DNA from: Spongorhabdus nitratireducens
GTDB lineage: Bacteria > Pseudomonadota > Gammaproteobacteria > Pseudomonadales > Endozoicomonadaceae
Assembly (NCBI GenBank): GCA_947387575.1
Contig: CANDOC010000007.1
Coordinates: 248,001 to 312,000, forward strand
Direction: 5' to 3'
Length of the DNA: 64,000 bases
The notes beneath the pieces were generated by a model. That model ran no database searches. It had not been told where the DNA came from and worked only from the letters and a program-made list of their open reading frames with translations. The translations under genes were made by a program, and so were the position numbers. Below, in pieces: positions 9,398 through 19,146 of the stretch (its first letter is position 1; every line of letters begins with the position of its first letter).

Positions 9398-10030
9398 TTA
9401 ACGCAGCTGCTTGCCACTCACCAGATCAAAAATACGGGAAGGTTCTGAATTCAGGCTGCCGACTTCACCGTCAACAATACAGTCCACTTCAGCACCCAGC
9501 AGATTGGCAACATCCTCACCGGTGCGCAACGGTTCATCGCCGGCACGATTGGCCGATGTGGAAACCAAAGGTCCACCCCAGCTCTGACATAGCGCCTGAA
9601 CCACTGGATGGCTGCTGATTCTGACCGCAATGGAAGAGTGGCGACCCCGAACCCACTCAGGAGTCCAGCCTTTCGAATCGGGAATAACCCAGGTAACCGG
9701 TCCCGGCCAGGTCTGACGCATCTGTTCAACCTGTTCCGGTGCAAGATTCTGTAACAGTGGTGCGATGGCATGTTCATCTGCAGCGACAAGAATCAGGCCT
9801 TTCTCCATCGGGCGACGCTTGATTTCAAGGATCCGCTCCACCGCCTTCCGGTTCCAGGGATCACATCCCAGTCCCCATACCGCTTCTGTCGGATAGGCGA
9901 TAACGCCACCAGAGATGACTTCTGCTGCCGCTGACTGAACGTCGGTCTTTATCCTGTCGCCCTTTACCTTGTGGCTCTTGACCTTGTCACTCTTTACCTT
10001 GTCGCTATTTGCACTGCTGTTGCTTGTCAT
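9398..10030 (-). CDS. tsaC: Threonylcarbamoyl-AMP synthase TsaC (YrdC/Sua5)
   Basis: This enzyme makes threonylcarbamoyl-AMP from threonine, bicarbonate and ATP for tRNA t6A37. The YrdC fold begins at about residue 35 with GGVIAYPTEAVWGLGCDP and includes KRRPMEKGLILVA, PGPVTWVIP, AVRISSHPV and STSANRAGDEP. At 210 residues it is about 25 longer than the usual short TsaC. The excess is an N-terminal tail of repeated Asp-Lys-Val-Lys-Ser units encoded by a 15-bp tandem repeat. No alternative start codon exists between the repeat and the domain, so the tail appears to be translated. It sits in the tsaC-hypothetical-hemF-aroE cluster. Confidence 0.95.
   Translation of the reverse strand: MTSNSSANSDKVKSDKVKSHKVKGDRIKTDVQSAAAEVISGGVIAYPTEAVWGLGCDPWNRKAVERILEIKRRPMEKGLILVAADEHAIAPLLQNLAPEQVEQMRQTWPGPVTWVIPDSKGWTPEWVRGRHSSIAVRISSHPVVQALCQSWGGPLVSTSANRAGDEPLRTGEDVANLLGAEVDCIVDGEVGSLNSEPSRIFDLVSGKQLR
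9948..10007. repeat. 15-bp tandem repeat, four copies, in the 5' end of tsaC
   Basis: Four contiguous diverged copies are seen, with consensus close to TTTACCTTGTCGCTC on the plus strand. Because 15 is a multiple of 3, copy-number change would keep the tsaC frame. On the coding strand the copies give a lysine-rich DKVKS-type repeat. Confidence 0.85.
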
Positions 10031-10042
10031 AAATCCATTGTC

Positions 10043-10092
10043 ATTAAAAAATGCCCCGGAAAGCGACTATAGCAGAGCCTTCCGGGGCATTC
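10043..10092 (-). terminator. Rho-independent terminator of purE
   Basis: A perfect 12-bp stem (AATGCCCCGGAA/TTCCGGGGCATT) with an 18-base loop is followed on the minus strand by a run of T. The loop contains TATAGT, which could serve as a -10 element for tsaC, but this is speculative. Confidence 0.85.
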
Positions 10093-10097
10093 TTGGT

Positions 10098-10604
10098 TTA
10101 GACTGCCAGCTGGGCCTGCAGCGCTTCGTTCTTGGCCAGAATGTCAGCAGCGTTGGTCTTGCGCTCCTGTACCAGACGCTCAGCCAGAGAGGCATCGTTC
10201 AGGGCAATCATCTGGGCAGCCAGGTAACCGGCATTCTTGGCACCCGCTTTACCGATAGCCACGGTAGCAACCGGAATACCACCCGGCATCTGTACGGTAG
10301 ACATCAGCGCGTCCAGACCGTCCAGTGGGCCCGCATCAATCGGTACACCGATAACCGGCTTGACGGTCAGGGAAGCAACAACACCTGCCAGGTGAGCCGC
10401 CATACCTGCGCAGCAGATAAACGCAGCACAACCACGGGCGTCAGCATCCTTCACAAAGCTGTGAGTAGCGTCCGGGGTACGGTGAGCGGAGTGAACCCTT
10501 ACTTCCACTGGAACTTCCAGTTTCTTCAGTACATCCACCGCAGCCTGAACTTTAGGCAGGTCGGAATCGGACCCCATCAGAATAGATACAAAAGGCTTGG
10601 ACAT
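10098..10604 (-). CDS. purE: N5-carboxyaminoimidazole ribonucleotide mutase (class I PurE)
   Basis: This enzyme converts N5-CAIR to CAIR in purine synthesis. The 168 residues match class I PurE. The signature [11 protein letters not shown] is at the N-terminus, followed by [11 protein letters not shown], which carries the catalytic His, and AAHLAGVVA. The glycine-rich [14 protein letters not shown] loop and [14 protein letters not shown] complete the active site. No purK is adjacent, although it commonly is; purK must lie outside the window or be absent. The gene has its own terminator before tsaC. Confidence 0.97.
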   Translation of the reverse strand: MSKPFVSILMGSDSDLPKVQAAVDVLKKLEVPVEVRVHSAHRTPDATHSFVKDADARGCAAFICCAGMAAHLAGVVASLTVKPVIGVPIDAGPLDGLDALMSTVQMPGGIPVATVAIGKAGAKNAGYLAAQMIALNDASLAERLVQERKTNAADILAKNEALQAQLAV

Positions 10605-10822
10605 AGGATAGTTCCCCTCTTAAGCAACCCGTGTGCACAATCAGTGCAAAGTGGGTTCAAAATATCCATCCGGAAGAATTTCCGTCAGGCAAACCGACAG
10701 GTATTCGAGTGATACCTTGAAGCCGGAAAATCGTTATTCGAATATTGGGGGCGAAATTACCCCAACCCGGTTAAGCACACAAGTTCCAGTTATCGAAAAT
10801 TACAAACTAGTGAAAAAAGGTT

Positions 10823-11989
10823 TCAAGCCTGAAGCGCGACGCCTCCCGGTACGGTTTTTATCAACCCTTCAAGCTCCAGTTCAAACAGCATCGTAGTCAG
10901 GGACTGGGTCTCAAGCCCGGTGATATCAGAGAGTTCATCCGGGTGATAGCTGCTGACAGCAGACAACGCCTGCAGAATTTTTCGCTGCTCGGGAGTGCAG
11001 GCCAATGCATCGATCCGATTTGATAAACTCTGAGCCGGCTTTGTTGTTGTCATAATACCCAGCGGCCCTTTCAGCTCCTCCACAATCTGCTCAGGATGAT
11101 GAACCAGCATGGCACCTGAACGAATCAGCTGATGGCAGCCAATAGCCTGATCATTATGAATACTCCCGGGCACCGCAAAGACTTCCCTCCCCTGTTCCAG
11201 AGCAAAGCGGGCAGTAATCAGTGAGCCACTTTTCTGTGAAGCTTCGACCACCAGCGTTCCAAGGCTCATACCACTGATAATCCGGTTTCGACGAGGAAAG
11301 TGGGTTGGATGTGGTGGAGTATCCGGAGGGAACTCGGAGACGATAGCTCCATGCTGAATAATCTCTTCAGCCAGCTGTTTGTGTCGCCGCGGATAGATAT
11401 ATTCCAGCCCCGAGCCTAGAACAGCCAGAGTATTACCACCTACACTCAAAGCCCCCTGATGAGCCGCGCCATCAATACCAATAGCCAGACCACTGGTAAC
11501 GGTAAAACCCTGCTCATGCAATGCACGGGCAAACTGACGGGCATTTTCAATGCCCTGAGGCGTTGGCTTGCGAGAACCCACCATGGCGACTTGGGATGTA
11601 TTCAACAGTAAAGGGTTGCCCTTGATAAACAGCAGGGGAGGGGGGCTGTGAATTTCCAGCAGTCGTTGAGGGTAATCAGGAGAAAAGGGGAACAGCAGTT
11701 CATAGTCAGGTTTCTGCCTCCACTGTAAGATCGACTCGGTACACTGATCCAGTTTTTTGTCCTGCAGCCCCCGAATAAGCTTTGCAGCAAAACTTCCAGA
11801 TAGTTTTTCCCTCAGTTCAGAGTCGTTGGCTTCAAGTACAGCCAAGGGTGACGGAAATACCGCCAGTAATGACCGGAGTCGGTTTAATCCAATACCCGGT
11901 ACCAGCGACAATCTTACCCATGCTTCCTGATTCTGCTCGGTATCAATACAGGAGCTAAAACAGTGTTGTTCTGCAGCCAACTCAGACAA
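10823..11989 (-). CDS. dprA: DNA-processing protein DprA (Smf)
   Basis: This protein binds incoming single-stranded DNA and loads RecA during natural transformation. The 388 residues contain an N-terminal SAM/HhH-like region (VPGIGLNRLRSLL), a central Rossmann-like DprA domain (AMVGSRKPTPQG, TSGLAIGIDGAAH, AVLGSGLEYIYP, SEFPPDTPP, FPRRNRIISG) and a C-terminal winged-helix domain from about residue 325. Its presence suggests competence potential but does not prove it. It lies between purE and the LysM protein gene, as in the pseudomonad origin region. Confidence 0.96.
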   Translation of the reverse strand: MSELAAEQHCFSSCIDTEQNQEAWVRLSLVPGIGLNRLRSLLAVFPSPLAVLEANDSELREKLSGSFAAKLIRGLQDKKLDQCTESILQWRQKPDYELLFPFSPDYPQRLLEIHSPPPLLFIKGNPLLLNTSQVAMVGSRKPTPQGIENARQFARALHEQGFTVTSGLAIGIDGAAHQGALSVGGNTLAVLGSGLEYIYPRRHKQLAEEIIQHGAIVSEFPPDTPPHPTHFPRRNRIISGMSLGTLVVEASQKSGSLITARFALEQGREVFAVPGSIHNDQAIGCHQLIRSGAMLVHHPEQIVEELKGPLGIMTTTKPAQSLSNRIDALACTPEQRKILQALSAVSSYHPDELSDITGLETQSLTTMLFELELEGLIKTVPGGVALQA

Positions 11990-12069
11990 AAGGAATACTC
12001 CGGTACTACTTATCCTGAGGATTCAAAGTAAACGCTGACAGGGGAAGTTCAAGGGAAAGGGAAAACGCA

Positions 12070-12102
12070 GTCGAGCAGGGAAGAGCATATCCCCGCTCGA
12101 TT
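12070..12102. terminator. Hairpin between the LysM gene and dprA
   Basis: CGAGCAGGG is paired with CCCCGCTCG (one mismatch/bulge) around about 10 bases. It lies 3' of the LysM protein gene on the minus strand, without a strong T-run. Confidence 0.4.
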
Positions 12103-12104
12103 AC

Positions 12105-13148
12105 TCACGGGTTCTTAATCATGTCACCAATTTTCAATGGCTGATGCGCTTCCATCACAATGGCATAGGAGATTTTGTCAAAGGGGCGATAAACCATCAG
12201 CAAACCAACCCGTTCTGCCGGTAGCCGAATCTCTTCTTTTCTGATCTTGTCCACAATCTTGAGCTGACGGTAAATGGCGAGGACATCGCCTTCTTTCATT
12301 CCATCCCGCACACCCAGATTAATCAGTACGTTGTTAAATTTACCAATACTGGTAACACCGCTATCAACACCGAGAATTCTGCCGCTGACAACAGCTTCCG
12401 GTTCCTTGGGATAAAATACCGGAGCCAGCCGGCGTTCTTCTGAAGGCAGCAGCCGATCGCCAATACGAATTTCTTCTCGGCTGCCAGTCACTTTCAGGGT
12501 GGCAATATCACCGGTTATTTTTCTGACTTTTACGGCACCAATTTCCTGAGCAATCACACCGAGTACTTCACCACTGTCAGGGTCGAATACCGGATCACCC
12601 CGGCGATAAATACCGTAGGCATCTTCATAGCCGTTTTTAAATTCGCCACGGGCATAAATCTGGTCACCGGTACCGCTGATAACCTGATCCTGATGAGTTG
12701 CTATTACATAGGGCGCAGTTTCCAGCTCTTTGCCCACTTCCAGAATCCGGTTATTGCGCAGGAAGCTGTTGATCTTTTCCAGAGGAATGGCCGGAATGGC
12801 TGAATCCAGCGGAGTAGAGCGCACTTTGGGAGAAAGTTTGATGGTGCGGGATGCATCACCGCGGGCAGTAATCGTTAATCGCTGCTGGCCATCAATATTA
12901 ATCAGGCTGACAGTGTCACCGGGAAAAATCAGATGGGGGTTTTCAATATCAGAGTTGTTATGCCAGACCTGAGGCCACTGCCAGGGGTTTTCCAGAAACA
13001 GTCCCCCGATACTCCACAGGTTATCACCCTGCCGCACCCGGTACTGTTGCGGGTGGTCATCTTTCAGTATGCCCTGCGCAGCCTGAACCAGCCCGACCAC
13101 CAGCATCAGGGTTAATCCCGCTATACATCCATGCAGCACATTTCTCAT
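12105..13148 (-). CDS. Secreted LysM-domain protein, TsaP-like
   Basis: This is a 347-residue exported protein. Residues 1-23 form a signal peptide (MRNVLHGCIAGLTLMLVVGL, ending VQA). A LysM peptidoglycan-binding domain follows at about 35-90 (YRVRQGDNLWSIGGLF, then HLIFPGDTVSLI). The remainder is a beta-rich region repeating stretches such as GDQIYARG, GDPVFDP and GDVLAIYR. The layout and the position between def and dprA match P. aeruginosa PA0020, described as TsaP, which anchors the type IV pilus secretin to peptidoglycan. I infer the same role here, but no pilus genes are in the window. ATG at 13148 is chosen over 13166 because AAGGGA precedes it by 6 bases. Confidence 0.85.
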   Translation of the reverse strand: MRNVLHGCIAGLTLMLVVGLVQAAQGILKDDHPQQYRVRQGDNLWSIGGLFLENPWQWPQVWHNNSDIENPHLIFPGDTVSLINIDGQQRLTITARGDASRTIKLSPKVRSTPLDSAIPAIPLEKINSFLRNNRILEVGKELETAPYVIATHQDQVISGTGDQIYARGEFKNGYEDAYGIYRRGDPVFDPDSGEVLGVIAQEIGAVKVRKITGDIATLKVTGSREEIRIGDRLLPSEERRLAPVFYPKEPEAVVSGRILGVDSGVTSIGKFNNVLINLGVRDGMKEGDVLAIYRQLKIVDKIRKEEIRLPAERVGLLMVYRPFDKISYAIVMEAHQPLKIGDMIKNP

Positions 13149-13344
13149 GACCGTTCCCTTTGTCATTTCGTAATGCTTTTTTACACGCTATCGCCCTGAG
13201 TATCGGCTTCCCTGTGTCAAATTGTAATCACCACACCGGATACTTAGAATTACGAATACATAGAACAAGGACGCTATCTGTACAATTTTTATACAGCATT
13301 ACAGATAACAACGCATTATTTAATTCAGGAAGGTCTTCTGCTTC

Positions 13345-13854
13345 ATGGCACTGCTTGAAATTCTTCAGTTCCCCGATCCCCGTCTGCGTAACAAAGCTAC
13401 CCCGGTTACCGAAGTTAATGACACTGTTCGCCAGCACGTCGATAACATGCTGGAAACCATGTACAAGGCTCAGGGCGTTGGCCTGGCCTCCACCCAGGTT
13501 GATATTGACCAACGAATTGTGGTGATTGATGTCTCCGAGGAAGGTGACGACCCGCTGGTTTTCATCAACCCGAAAATTACTCCACTGGAAGGCCCCACTT
13601 CAGAAATGGCTGAAGGTTGCCTGTCTGTGCCGGGCTTTTACGAACCACTGGGACGTCCGGAAAACGTTCGGGTAACAGCTCTGGACAGAGACGGTGAAGA
13701 GTTCAGCATGGACTGTGACGGTCTGCTGTCAGTCTGCATTCAGCACGAATGTGACCATCTGGATGGCAAGCTGTTTATCGACACTCTGTCCTCACTCAAA
13801 CGTACCCGTATTCGCAAGAAGCTGGAAAAGAACCGCCGTCTGGCTACTGCCTGA
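13345..13854 (+). CDS. def: Peptide deformylase
   Basis: This metallo-hydrolase removes the formyl group from nascent N-terminal Met. The 169 residues carry all three motifs. Motif I is GVGLASTQ at 44-51 (usually GxGLAAxQ; Ser replaces the second Ala). Motif II is EGCLSVP with metal ligand Cys92. Motif III is QHECDHLDG with His134, Glu135 and His138. It is divergent from the LysM gene. In many relatives fmt follows at once; here a PAP2 phosphatase gene lies between them. Confidence 0.98.
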   Translation: MALLEILQFPDPRLRNKATPVTEVNDTVRQHVDNMLETMYKAQGVGLASTQVDIDQRIVVIDVSEEGDDPLVFINPKITPLEGPTSEMAEGCLSVPGFYEPLGRPENVRVTALDRDGEEFSMDCDGLLSVCIQHECDHLDGKLFIDTLSSLKRTRIRKKLEKNRRLATA

Positions 13855-13877
13855 TCTGTTACCTTCTTCCCCCGCAG

Positions 13878-13907
13878 GTGTTACCCGAAACCGACTTCGG
13901 GTAACAC
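13878..13907 (+). terminator. Strong hairpin directly after def
   Basis: A perfect 12-bp stem (GTGTTACCCGAA/TTCGGGTAACAC) with a 6-base loop begins 23 bases after the def stop. Only a weak T-run follows, so it is either a weak terminator or an RNA 3'-end stabiliser. Confidence 0.6.
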
Positions 13908-14128
13908 TTACAGCCACTCATTTTTCTCTCGTGCCAGACCAAAACAAGATAACTTTCTGTTTTATATGGATTTTTGGCTTTTTGGCACGGTCTCTGCCTT
14001 ATTTCAGGCACAATAAAAATAATAAATTCCGGTACGGAAATAATAAAAACAATATTCCAGACCGAAAACATAATAATAAGAACAATTGGAACAATAATAA
14101 CCAGCCAGGGTAAGCAAAGATTCCACAG
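13908..14128. other. A-rich spacer between def and the PAP2 gene
   Basis: From about 14010 to 14105 the plus strand is strongly A-rich, with many AATAAT/AACAAT units and a small palindrome TTCCGGTACGGAA. I see no gene. A 16-codon open frame at 13966 has no ribosome-binding site. Confidence 0.5.
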
Positions 14129-14162
14129 GGCCGCCTAACTGAAAAGTTAAGCGGCCTTTTGC
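14129..14162 (+). terminator. Rho-independent terminator upstream of the PAP2 gene
   Basis: GGCCGCCTAACT is paired with AGTTAAGCGGCC around a GAAA loop (one mismatch), followed by TTTT. It ends transcription coming from def. Confidence 0.75.
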
Positions 14163-14236
14163 TATGCAGTTCAGATGAACTTTTATCGGTACGCTATGCT
14201 CAATTGTCCTATCTATTGGTGACTTGAGTTCAGCCA

Positions 14237-15157
14237 GTGTCTTACAGCCCATCCGATTACGAGCTGATCAACCTGCTTCAGTCAGCGCTGGAGCCTCTGA
14301 ACCAGATTATGGTCTGGCTGGCATGGGCCGGATATTCCCAAAGCTACCTGCTGGTTGTTGCCATCATCTACTGGACTGTATGTCCCCGTCAGGCATTACG
14401 CCTCGGCTGTATCATTTCGATAAACTGTCTGGTCTTTGCCTTTATCAAGGTTTGCCTGAAAGGCCCCCGCCCTTACCATGCCGACCCATCGCTACTGAGA
14501 GGCCCGCTGGAGTCCGATAACGGGATGCCATCCGGCCATACCCAGACAGCAACAGTATTCTTTGGTTATCTTGCCGTGCAGCTGCGCCGCCCGATCTTCT
14601 GGCTGCTTGCTGTTGCTGCGGTAGCGACAATAGCGGTCTCCCGCCTCTACCTCGGGGTTCATTTTGCCGACCAGATTTTCGCTGGCCTGCTGTCAGGAGT
14701 AGTGATTCTGCTGTTGTTCCTGTGGCTGGAACAGCCCGTTACCAAAGTAATTATGAGTATGCCGCTATCACAGGCACTCATCTTTGTTACCGCCGTATCG
14801 CTCTTATTGAGCCTGATTCATATTGCTGTGGGAGTGACAACTACCTTGTCCTGGCGTTCCATCGGTCTGCTGACAGGAATGACGGCTGGAGGACTTGTTG
14901 CTTTCCACTTCGGGTTGTTTGACGGTCATCGCCGAACCGGTATCAAAATCTTGCAGGCTATAGTAGGACTCGTTGCTGTTATCTGGTTCTGGAATGCCAT
15001 GAAAGCAGGATCCCGGGAGCTTTCCCTACCTGCTAAAGATGGCTGGATACTTGTTCAGGGCCTGATTGCAGCACTCTGGGTCACCTGCATCTGGCCTGCC
15101 TGTACCCGGTTTGCCTGTTTGCAGCTGAAAAAACGCAGGAGCAGCGAAGTCGCCTGA
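14237..15157 (+). CDS. PAP2-superfamily membrane phosphatase
   Basis: This is a 306-residue integral membrane protein with eight or so hydrophobic segments. The three acid-phosphatase motifs are present: K(x6)RP in KVCLKGPRP, PSGH in MPSGHTQ, and SR(x5)H(x3)D in SRLYLGVHFADQ. Relatives dephosphorylate undecaprenyl pyrophosphate, phosphatidic acid or phosphatidylglycerophosphate; the substrate here cannot be read from sequence. The C-terminal half adds extra membrane segments beyond the core domain. The proposed start is GTG at 14237, with no strong ribosome-binding site, so the start is tentative. It lies between def and fmt. Confidence 0.85.
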   Translation: MSYSPSDYELINLLQSALEPLNQIMVWLAWAGYSQSYLLVVAIIYWTVCPRQALRLGCIISINCLVFAFIKVCLKGPRPYHADPSLLRGPLESDNGMPSGHTQTATVFFGYLAVQLRRPIFWLLAVAAVATIAVSRLYLGVHFADQIFAGLLSGVVILLLFLWLEQPVTKVIMSMPLSQALIFVTAVSLLLSLIHIAVGVTTTLSWRSIGLLTGMTAGGLVAFHFGLFDGHRRTGIKILQAIVGLVAVIWFWNAMKAGSRELSLPAKDGWILVQGLIAALWVTCIWPACTRFACLQLKKRRSSEVA

Positions 15158-15229
15158 ACCATGCTGGAAGATTATCTGTATCAGATTTATTATTGCCGCC
15201 CTCTACCAAGCTATGAGCCCAGACCAACC

Positions 15230-16192
15230 ATGCCGCAGCCTGACAGTACTCAGCCCCTGAGGATTGTATTCGCCGGAACCCCGGATTTCGCCGCCGCCCA
15301 CCTTCAGACACTGCTGGACAGTCGCCATGAAGTCATCGCGGTCTATACCCAGCCAGACCGTCCTGCCGGCCGTGGTCGTCAGCTGGCCCAGTCTCCGGTC
15401 AAACAGCTCGCAGTAAAACATGATATTCCTGTACTGCAGCCCAAATCCCTTAAGGGCGAACCGGAGCAACAGGAACTGGCTGCACTCCAAGCTGATCTGA
15501 TGGTCGTTGTCGCCTATGGTCTGATTCTGCCGCAGGTAGTTCTGGATACCCCCCGTTACGGCTGTATCAATGTTCACGCTTCCATTCTGCCCCGCTGGCG
15601 TGGTGCTGCACCGATTCAGCGTGCGATTGCTGCCGGTGATGCCGAGTCTGGCGTGACCATTATGCAAATGGATGCCGGTCTCGATACCGGCGATATGTTG
15701 ATCAAAAACATCTGTCCGATCCATGACACCGATACTGGCAGTGATCTGCATGACCGTCTGATTGAAACAGGCAAGCCGGCACTGGAACAGGCGCTGGCAC
15801 AGATTGCTGCCGGCACATTGCAGCCGGAATCCCAGAACAATGAGCTGTGTACATACGCCCATAAACTGACCAAGGAAGAGGGCATGCTGGACTGGAGTCG
15901 TCCGGCCCTTGAGCTGAAGCGTCAAGTACAGGCACTGAATCCCTGGCCGGTTGCCTGGACTGAAATCGACGGTGAACGTGTCCGGGTCTGGACTGTGGAT
16001 CTGGGTAGCAGCACAGCGACTGCCGAGCCCGGTACTATTCTCAGTGCTGATAAAAGCGGTATTGAAGTTGCCACTGCAGAGGGTTCGCTGTTACTGACCC
16101 AGCTGCAACCTTCCGGCAAACGTGCCATGAATGCTGCTGACCTGCTCAATAGCAGACGTGAGCAGTTTGAATCCGGCAAGCGTTTTGGCTGA
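15230..16192 (+). CDS. fmt: Methionyl-tRNA formyltransferase
   Basis: This enzyme formylates initiator Met-tRNA using 10-formyl-THF. The 320 residues include the N-terminal [13 protein letters not shown], the catalytic core with [17 protein letters not shown], the formyl-donor site DTGDML and a C-terminal OB-like domain from about residue 210 ([12 protein letters not shown]). The ATG at 15230 gives the usual start [14 protein letters not shown]; a start at 15161 would add 23 residues of unlikely sequence. Fmt pairs functionally with Def, 1.4 kb upstream, and rsmB follows by 14 bases. Confidence 0.97.
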   Translation: MPQPDSTQPLRIVFAGTPDFAAAHLQTLLDSRHEVIAVYTQPDRPAGRGRQLAQSPVKQLAVKHDIPVLQPKSLKGEPEQQELAALQADLMVVVAYGLILPQVVLDTPRYGCINVHASILPRWRGAAPIQRAIAAGDAESGVTIMQMDAGLDTGDMLIKNICPIHDTDTGSDLHDRLIETGKPALEQALAQIAAGTLQPESQNNELCTYAHKLTKEEGMLDWSRPALELKRQVQALNPWPVAWTEIDGERVRVWTVDLGSSTATAEPGTILSADKSGIEVATAEGSLLLTQLQPSGKRAMNAADLLNSRREQFESGKRFG

Positions 16193-16206
16193 GTGATATC
16201 CAGATA

Positions 16207-17508
16207 ATGGCAAAACATATTTCTGTCCGGATTGCTGCGGTTCAGGCCGTAATGGCTGTTCGCTCCGGAGAATCCTTATCCACAGCCCTGCCGGCTGCTC
16301 AGGAAGGCCTGTCCCAGCGTGACCAGGCTTTGCTGCAGGAAATCTGCTTTGGTGTGATGCGTCACTTCCACCGGTTGCAGGCTATCAGCCACAGCCTGAT
16401 GGATAAGCCGCTCAGAGCCAAGGACAAAGATATCGACTCACTACTGCTGACCGGTATCTACCAGCTGTTGTATACCCGCATTCCACCACATGCGGCTATC
16501 GGGGAAACGGTGCAGGTTACCCGCACGTTGGGTAAAGCCTGGGCCAGAGGGCTGGTTAACGCAGTATTGCGCAATGTGCAGCGACAGCAGGATTCACTGG
16601 ACGAAAAGCTTACGACACCGGCAGCAAAGTATTCCCACCCACAATGGCTGCTGGAAAAACTGCAGAAAGCCTGGCCGGATCACTGGCAATCAATTGCTAC
16701 CGCAGCCAATACTCATGCTCCCATGACCCTGCGGGTAAATACCCGGCACCAGAACAGGGAAGAGTACTTTCAGCGATTGCAGCTGGCAGATATTGAAGCA
16801 ACTCCCTGTTCATTCTCGGATGTCGGTATTTCTCTGAAAAAGCCCTGTGCTGTGGATAAACTTCCCGGCTTTGAAGCAGGGCATGTCAGCGTGCAGGATG
16901 AAGCCGCTCAACTGTCTGCAGCGTTGTTACCGCTGGAATCCGGTATGAATGTACTGGATGCCTGCTGTGCACCCGGTGGAAAAACCCTGCATATGCTGGA
17001 GCATTGCGCAGGCCTTTCCATGACTGCACTGGATGCAGATGCAGACAGACTGCAACGGGTACAGCAGAACCTGGAACGTACCGGGCTTAAGGCCAAACTG
17101 ATTACCGGTGATGCCGCCAAACCTGATGAATGGTGGGATAAACAAGAGTTTGATGCCATTCTGCTGGATGCGCCCTGTTCGGCAACCGGCGTTATACGTC
17201 GCCATCCCGATATCAAACTGCTGCGCAAGCCGGGAGATATCAAACCTTTGGTACAGCTGCAGGGTGAGATTCTCAAAGCTCAGTGGCAACTGCTGAAGCA
17301 GGGCGGACATCTGTTGTATGCCACCTGTTCCGTTTTACCGGATGAAAACAGCCAGCAGATTCAGTCATTTCTTGCAGCTGAACCCGGTGCAGAGTTAATT
17401 CCTCTGGACGGTAACTGGGGCATTGATACCGGCTTCGGTCGCCAGCTGTTGCCACAGGAAAACGGGCACGACGGATTCTTTTACTGTCTGTTAAGAAAAA
17501 ACGCTTAA
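16207..17508 (+). CDS. rsmB: 16S rRNA (cytosine-967-C5)-methyltransferase
   Basis: This is a SAM-dependent rRNA methyltransferase (formerly Sun). The 433 residues show an N-terminal NusB-like RNA-binding domain (about 1-140; MAKHISVRIAAVQAVMAV) and a Rossmann methyltransferase domain from about 225. The SAM site is DACCAPGGKTLHML. The two cysteines are in LDAPCSATGVIRRHPD and LLYATCSVLPDEN. It follows fmt by 14 bases in the conserved def-fmt-rsmB-trkA order. Confidence 0.97.
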   Translation: MAKHISVRIAAVQAVMAVRSGESLSTALPAAQEGLSQRDQALLQEICFGVMRHFHRLQAISHSLMDKPLRAKDKDIDSLLLTGIYQLLYTRIPPHAAIGETVQVTRTLGKAWARGLVNAVLRNVQRQQDSLDEKLTTPAAKYSHPQWLLEKLQKAWPDHWQSIATAANTHAPMTLRVNTRHQNREEYFQRLQLADIEATPCSFSDVGISLKKPCAVDKLPGFEAGHVSVQDEAAQLSAALLPLESGMNVLDACCAPGGKTLHMLEHCAGLSMTALDADADRLQRVQQNLERTGLKAKLITGDAAKPDEWWDKQEFDAILLDAPCSATGVIRRHPDIKLLRKPGDIKPLVQLQGEILKAQWQLLKQGGHLLYATCSVLPDENSQQIQSFLAAEPGAELIPLDGNWGIDTGFGRQLLPQENGHDGFFYCLLRKNA

Positions 17509-17596
17509 GAGCCTGTTCATAATCTTTCGCGGATAGCGGAAGTGTTGAGAACAGGTTCTGAGCAGTAGAATCCTTTTTTAACCTGACAGTCGTTAT

Positions 17597-17634
17597 CTCC
17601 GGCAATAAGAAAACACACTTTTTATTGCCCGGAG
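17597..17634 (+). terminator. Possible terminator after rsmB
   Basis: CTCCGG-CAATAA pairs with TTATTG-CCCGGAG around about 13 bases. The stem is interrupted by one unpaired base and lacks a clear T-run beyond it. An outer repeat pair (AGCCTGTTC/GAACAGGTT) lies just upstream at 17511-17557. Confidence 0.4.
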
Positions 17635-17745
17635 TGCACTGTGTCGGGAAAAGTCATTCCTCTTCCCCCGCAGCAGGCATAGAATAAACGGAAATATGCT
17701 TGGGTACCGGCTGCTGCCAGTCGGTAACATAAGGCCACAAATACG

Positions 17746-19119
17746 ATGAAAATTATTATCCTCGGCGCCGGTCAGGTGGGCGGCACTCTGGCTGAAAACC
17801 TCGCCAGCGAAGAAAATGATATTACCGTTGTCGATACCGATGGCGAGCGCCTGCGCGAACTGCAGGACCGAATAGATATTCGTACCCTGCAGGGCAAAGC
17901 TTCATTTCCCTCCATTCTGAAGCAGGCCGGTGCTGACGATGCAGAAATGCTGGTTGCAGTAACCAACAGCGACGAAGTGAACATGGTCGCCTGTCAGGTT
18001 GCCTATACCCTGTTTCAGACACCAACCAAAATCGCTCGCATACGTCAGTCGGCGTATATGACAAAGGACGAACTCTTCAATGATGAAGCCTGTCCGGTAG
18101 ATGTACTAATCAGTCCGGAGCAGGTAGTTACCAATCATATTGTTCGTCTGATCGAACACCCTGGTGCGTTGCAGGTCATGGACTTTGCTGGCCGCAAACT
18201 GCAACTGGTTGCGGTTAAAGCCTACTATGGTGGTCCGCTGGTTAATCAGGAACTGCGTACAATCCGGGAACATATGCCCAATGTGGATACCCGGGTTGCG
18301 GCAATTTTCCGACGCGGTAAAGCGATTGTTCCCGAAGGCAGTACCGTTATCGAAGTAGACGACGAAGTATTTTTCATTGCTGACCGCAAGGATATCCGTG
18401 CGGTAATGAGTGAAATGCGACGTCTCGACAGCGACTATAAGCGCATCATTATCGCCGGTGGCGGTAATATCGGCCTGCGGCTGGCAGAAACCCTGGAAGG
18501 CCAGTACAAGGTCAAGGTCATCGACCATAACCTTGAGCGCTGCCACTATCTGTCTCAGGTGTTGAACAAGGCAATGGTTTTCAACGGCAATGCTTCTGAC
18601 AAGGAATTGCTACTGTCAGAAAATATCGAGGAAACCGATGTTTTCTGCGCCCTGACCAATGATGACGAAGCCAATGTGATGGCTTCCATGCTGGCCAAGC
18701 GGCTGGGTGCTCGCAAGGTGATGGCACTGATCAATAACCCGGCTTATGTGGATCTGGTGCAAGGTGGCGAAATCGATATCGCGATCTCTCCCCAGTTATC
18801 CACAATCAGTAGCTTGCTGCGCCATGTGCGAAAGGGAGATGTGGTCAATGTTCACTCCCTGCGCCGGGGTGCAGCAGAAGCTATTGAAGCTGTGGCTCAT
18901 GGTGATGAGCGTAACTCCAAGGTTGTGGGTAAGAATATCGGCGATATCGAATTGCCTTCCGGCACAACAATCGGTGCAATTGTTCGTAACGATGAAGTGC
19001 TTATCGCTCACGACCATATCAAGATTGAATCAGAAGACCATGTCATCATGTTCCTGACCAATAAAAAGAAAATCAAGGAAGTGGAAAAACTGTTCCAGGT
19101 CGGGCTGGGTTTCTTCTAA
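17746..19119 (+). CDS. trkA: Trk potassium uptake regulatory protein TrkA
   Basis: This is a cytoplasmic NAD-binding regulator of the TrkH K+ channel. The 457 residues contain two RCK units. The first Rossmann domain starts [17 protein letters not shown] and the second starts near residue 232 ([20 protein letters not shown]), each followed by a TrkA-C domain. The length equals E. coli TrkA (458). The partner channel gene trkH follows 147 bases downstream on the same strand. Confidence 0.97.
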   Translation: MKIIILGAGQVGGTLAENLASEENDITVVDTDGERLRELQDRIDIRTLQGKASFPSILKQAGADDAEMLVAVTNSDEVNMVACQVAYTLFQTPTKIARIRQSAYMTKDELFNDEACPVDVLISPEQVVTNHIVRLIEHPGALQVMDFAGRKLQLVAVKAYYGGPLVNQELRTIREHMPNVDTRVAAIFRRGKAIVPEGSTVIEVDDEVFFIADRKDIRAVMSEMRRLDSDYKRIIIAGGGNIGLRLAETLEGQYKVKVIDHNLERCHYLSQVLNKAMVFNGNASDKELLLSENIEETDVFCALTNDDEANVMASMLAKRLGARKVMALINNPAYVDLVQGGEIDIAISPQLSTISSLLRHVRKGDVVNVHSLRRGAAEAIEAVAHGDERNSKVVGKNIGDIELPSGTTIGAIVRNDEVLIAHDHIKIESEDHVIMFLTNKKKIKEVEKLFQVGLGFF

Positions 19120-19146
19120 AACCTCACCTGTTACCTTGTCTGTATA

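Noticed and set aside
13966-14016. 16-codon open frame before the PAP2 gene
   Set aside because: It has no ribosome-binding site and sits between two hairpins; too short to support.
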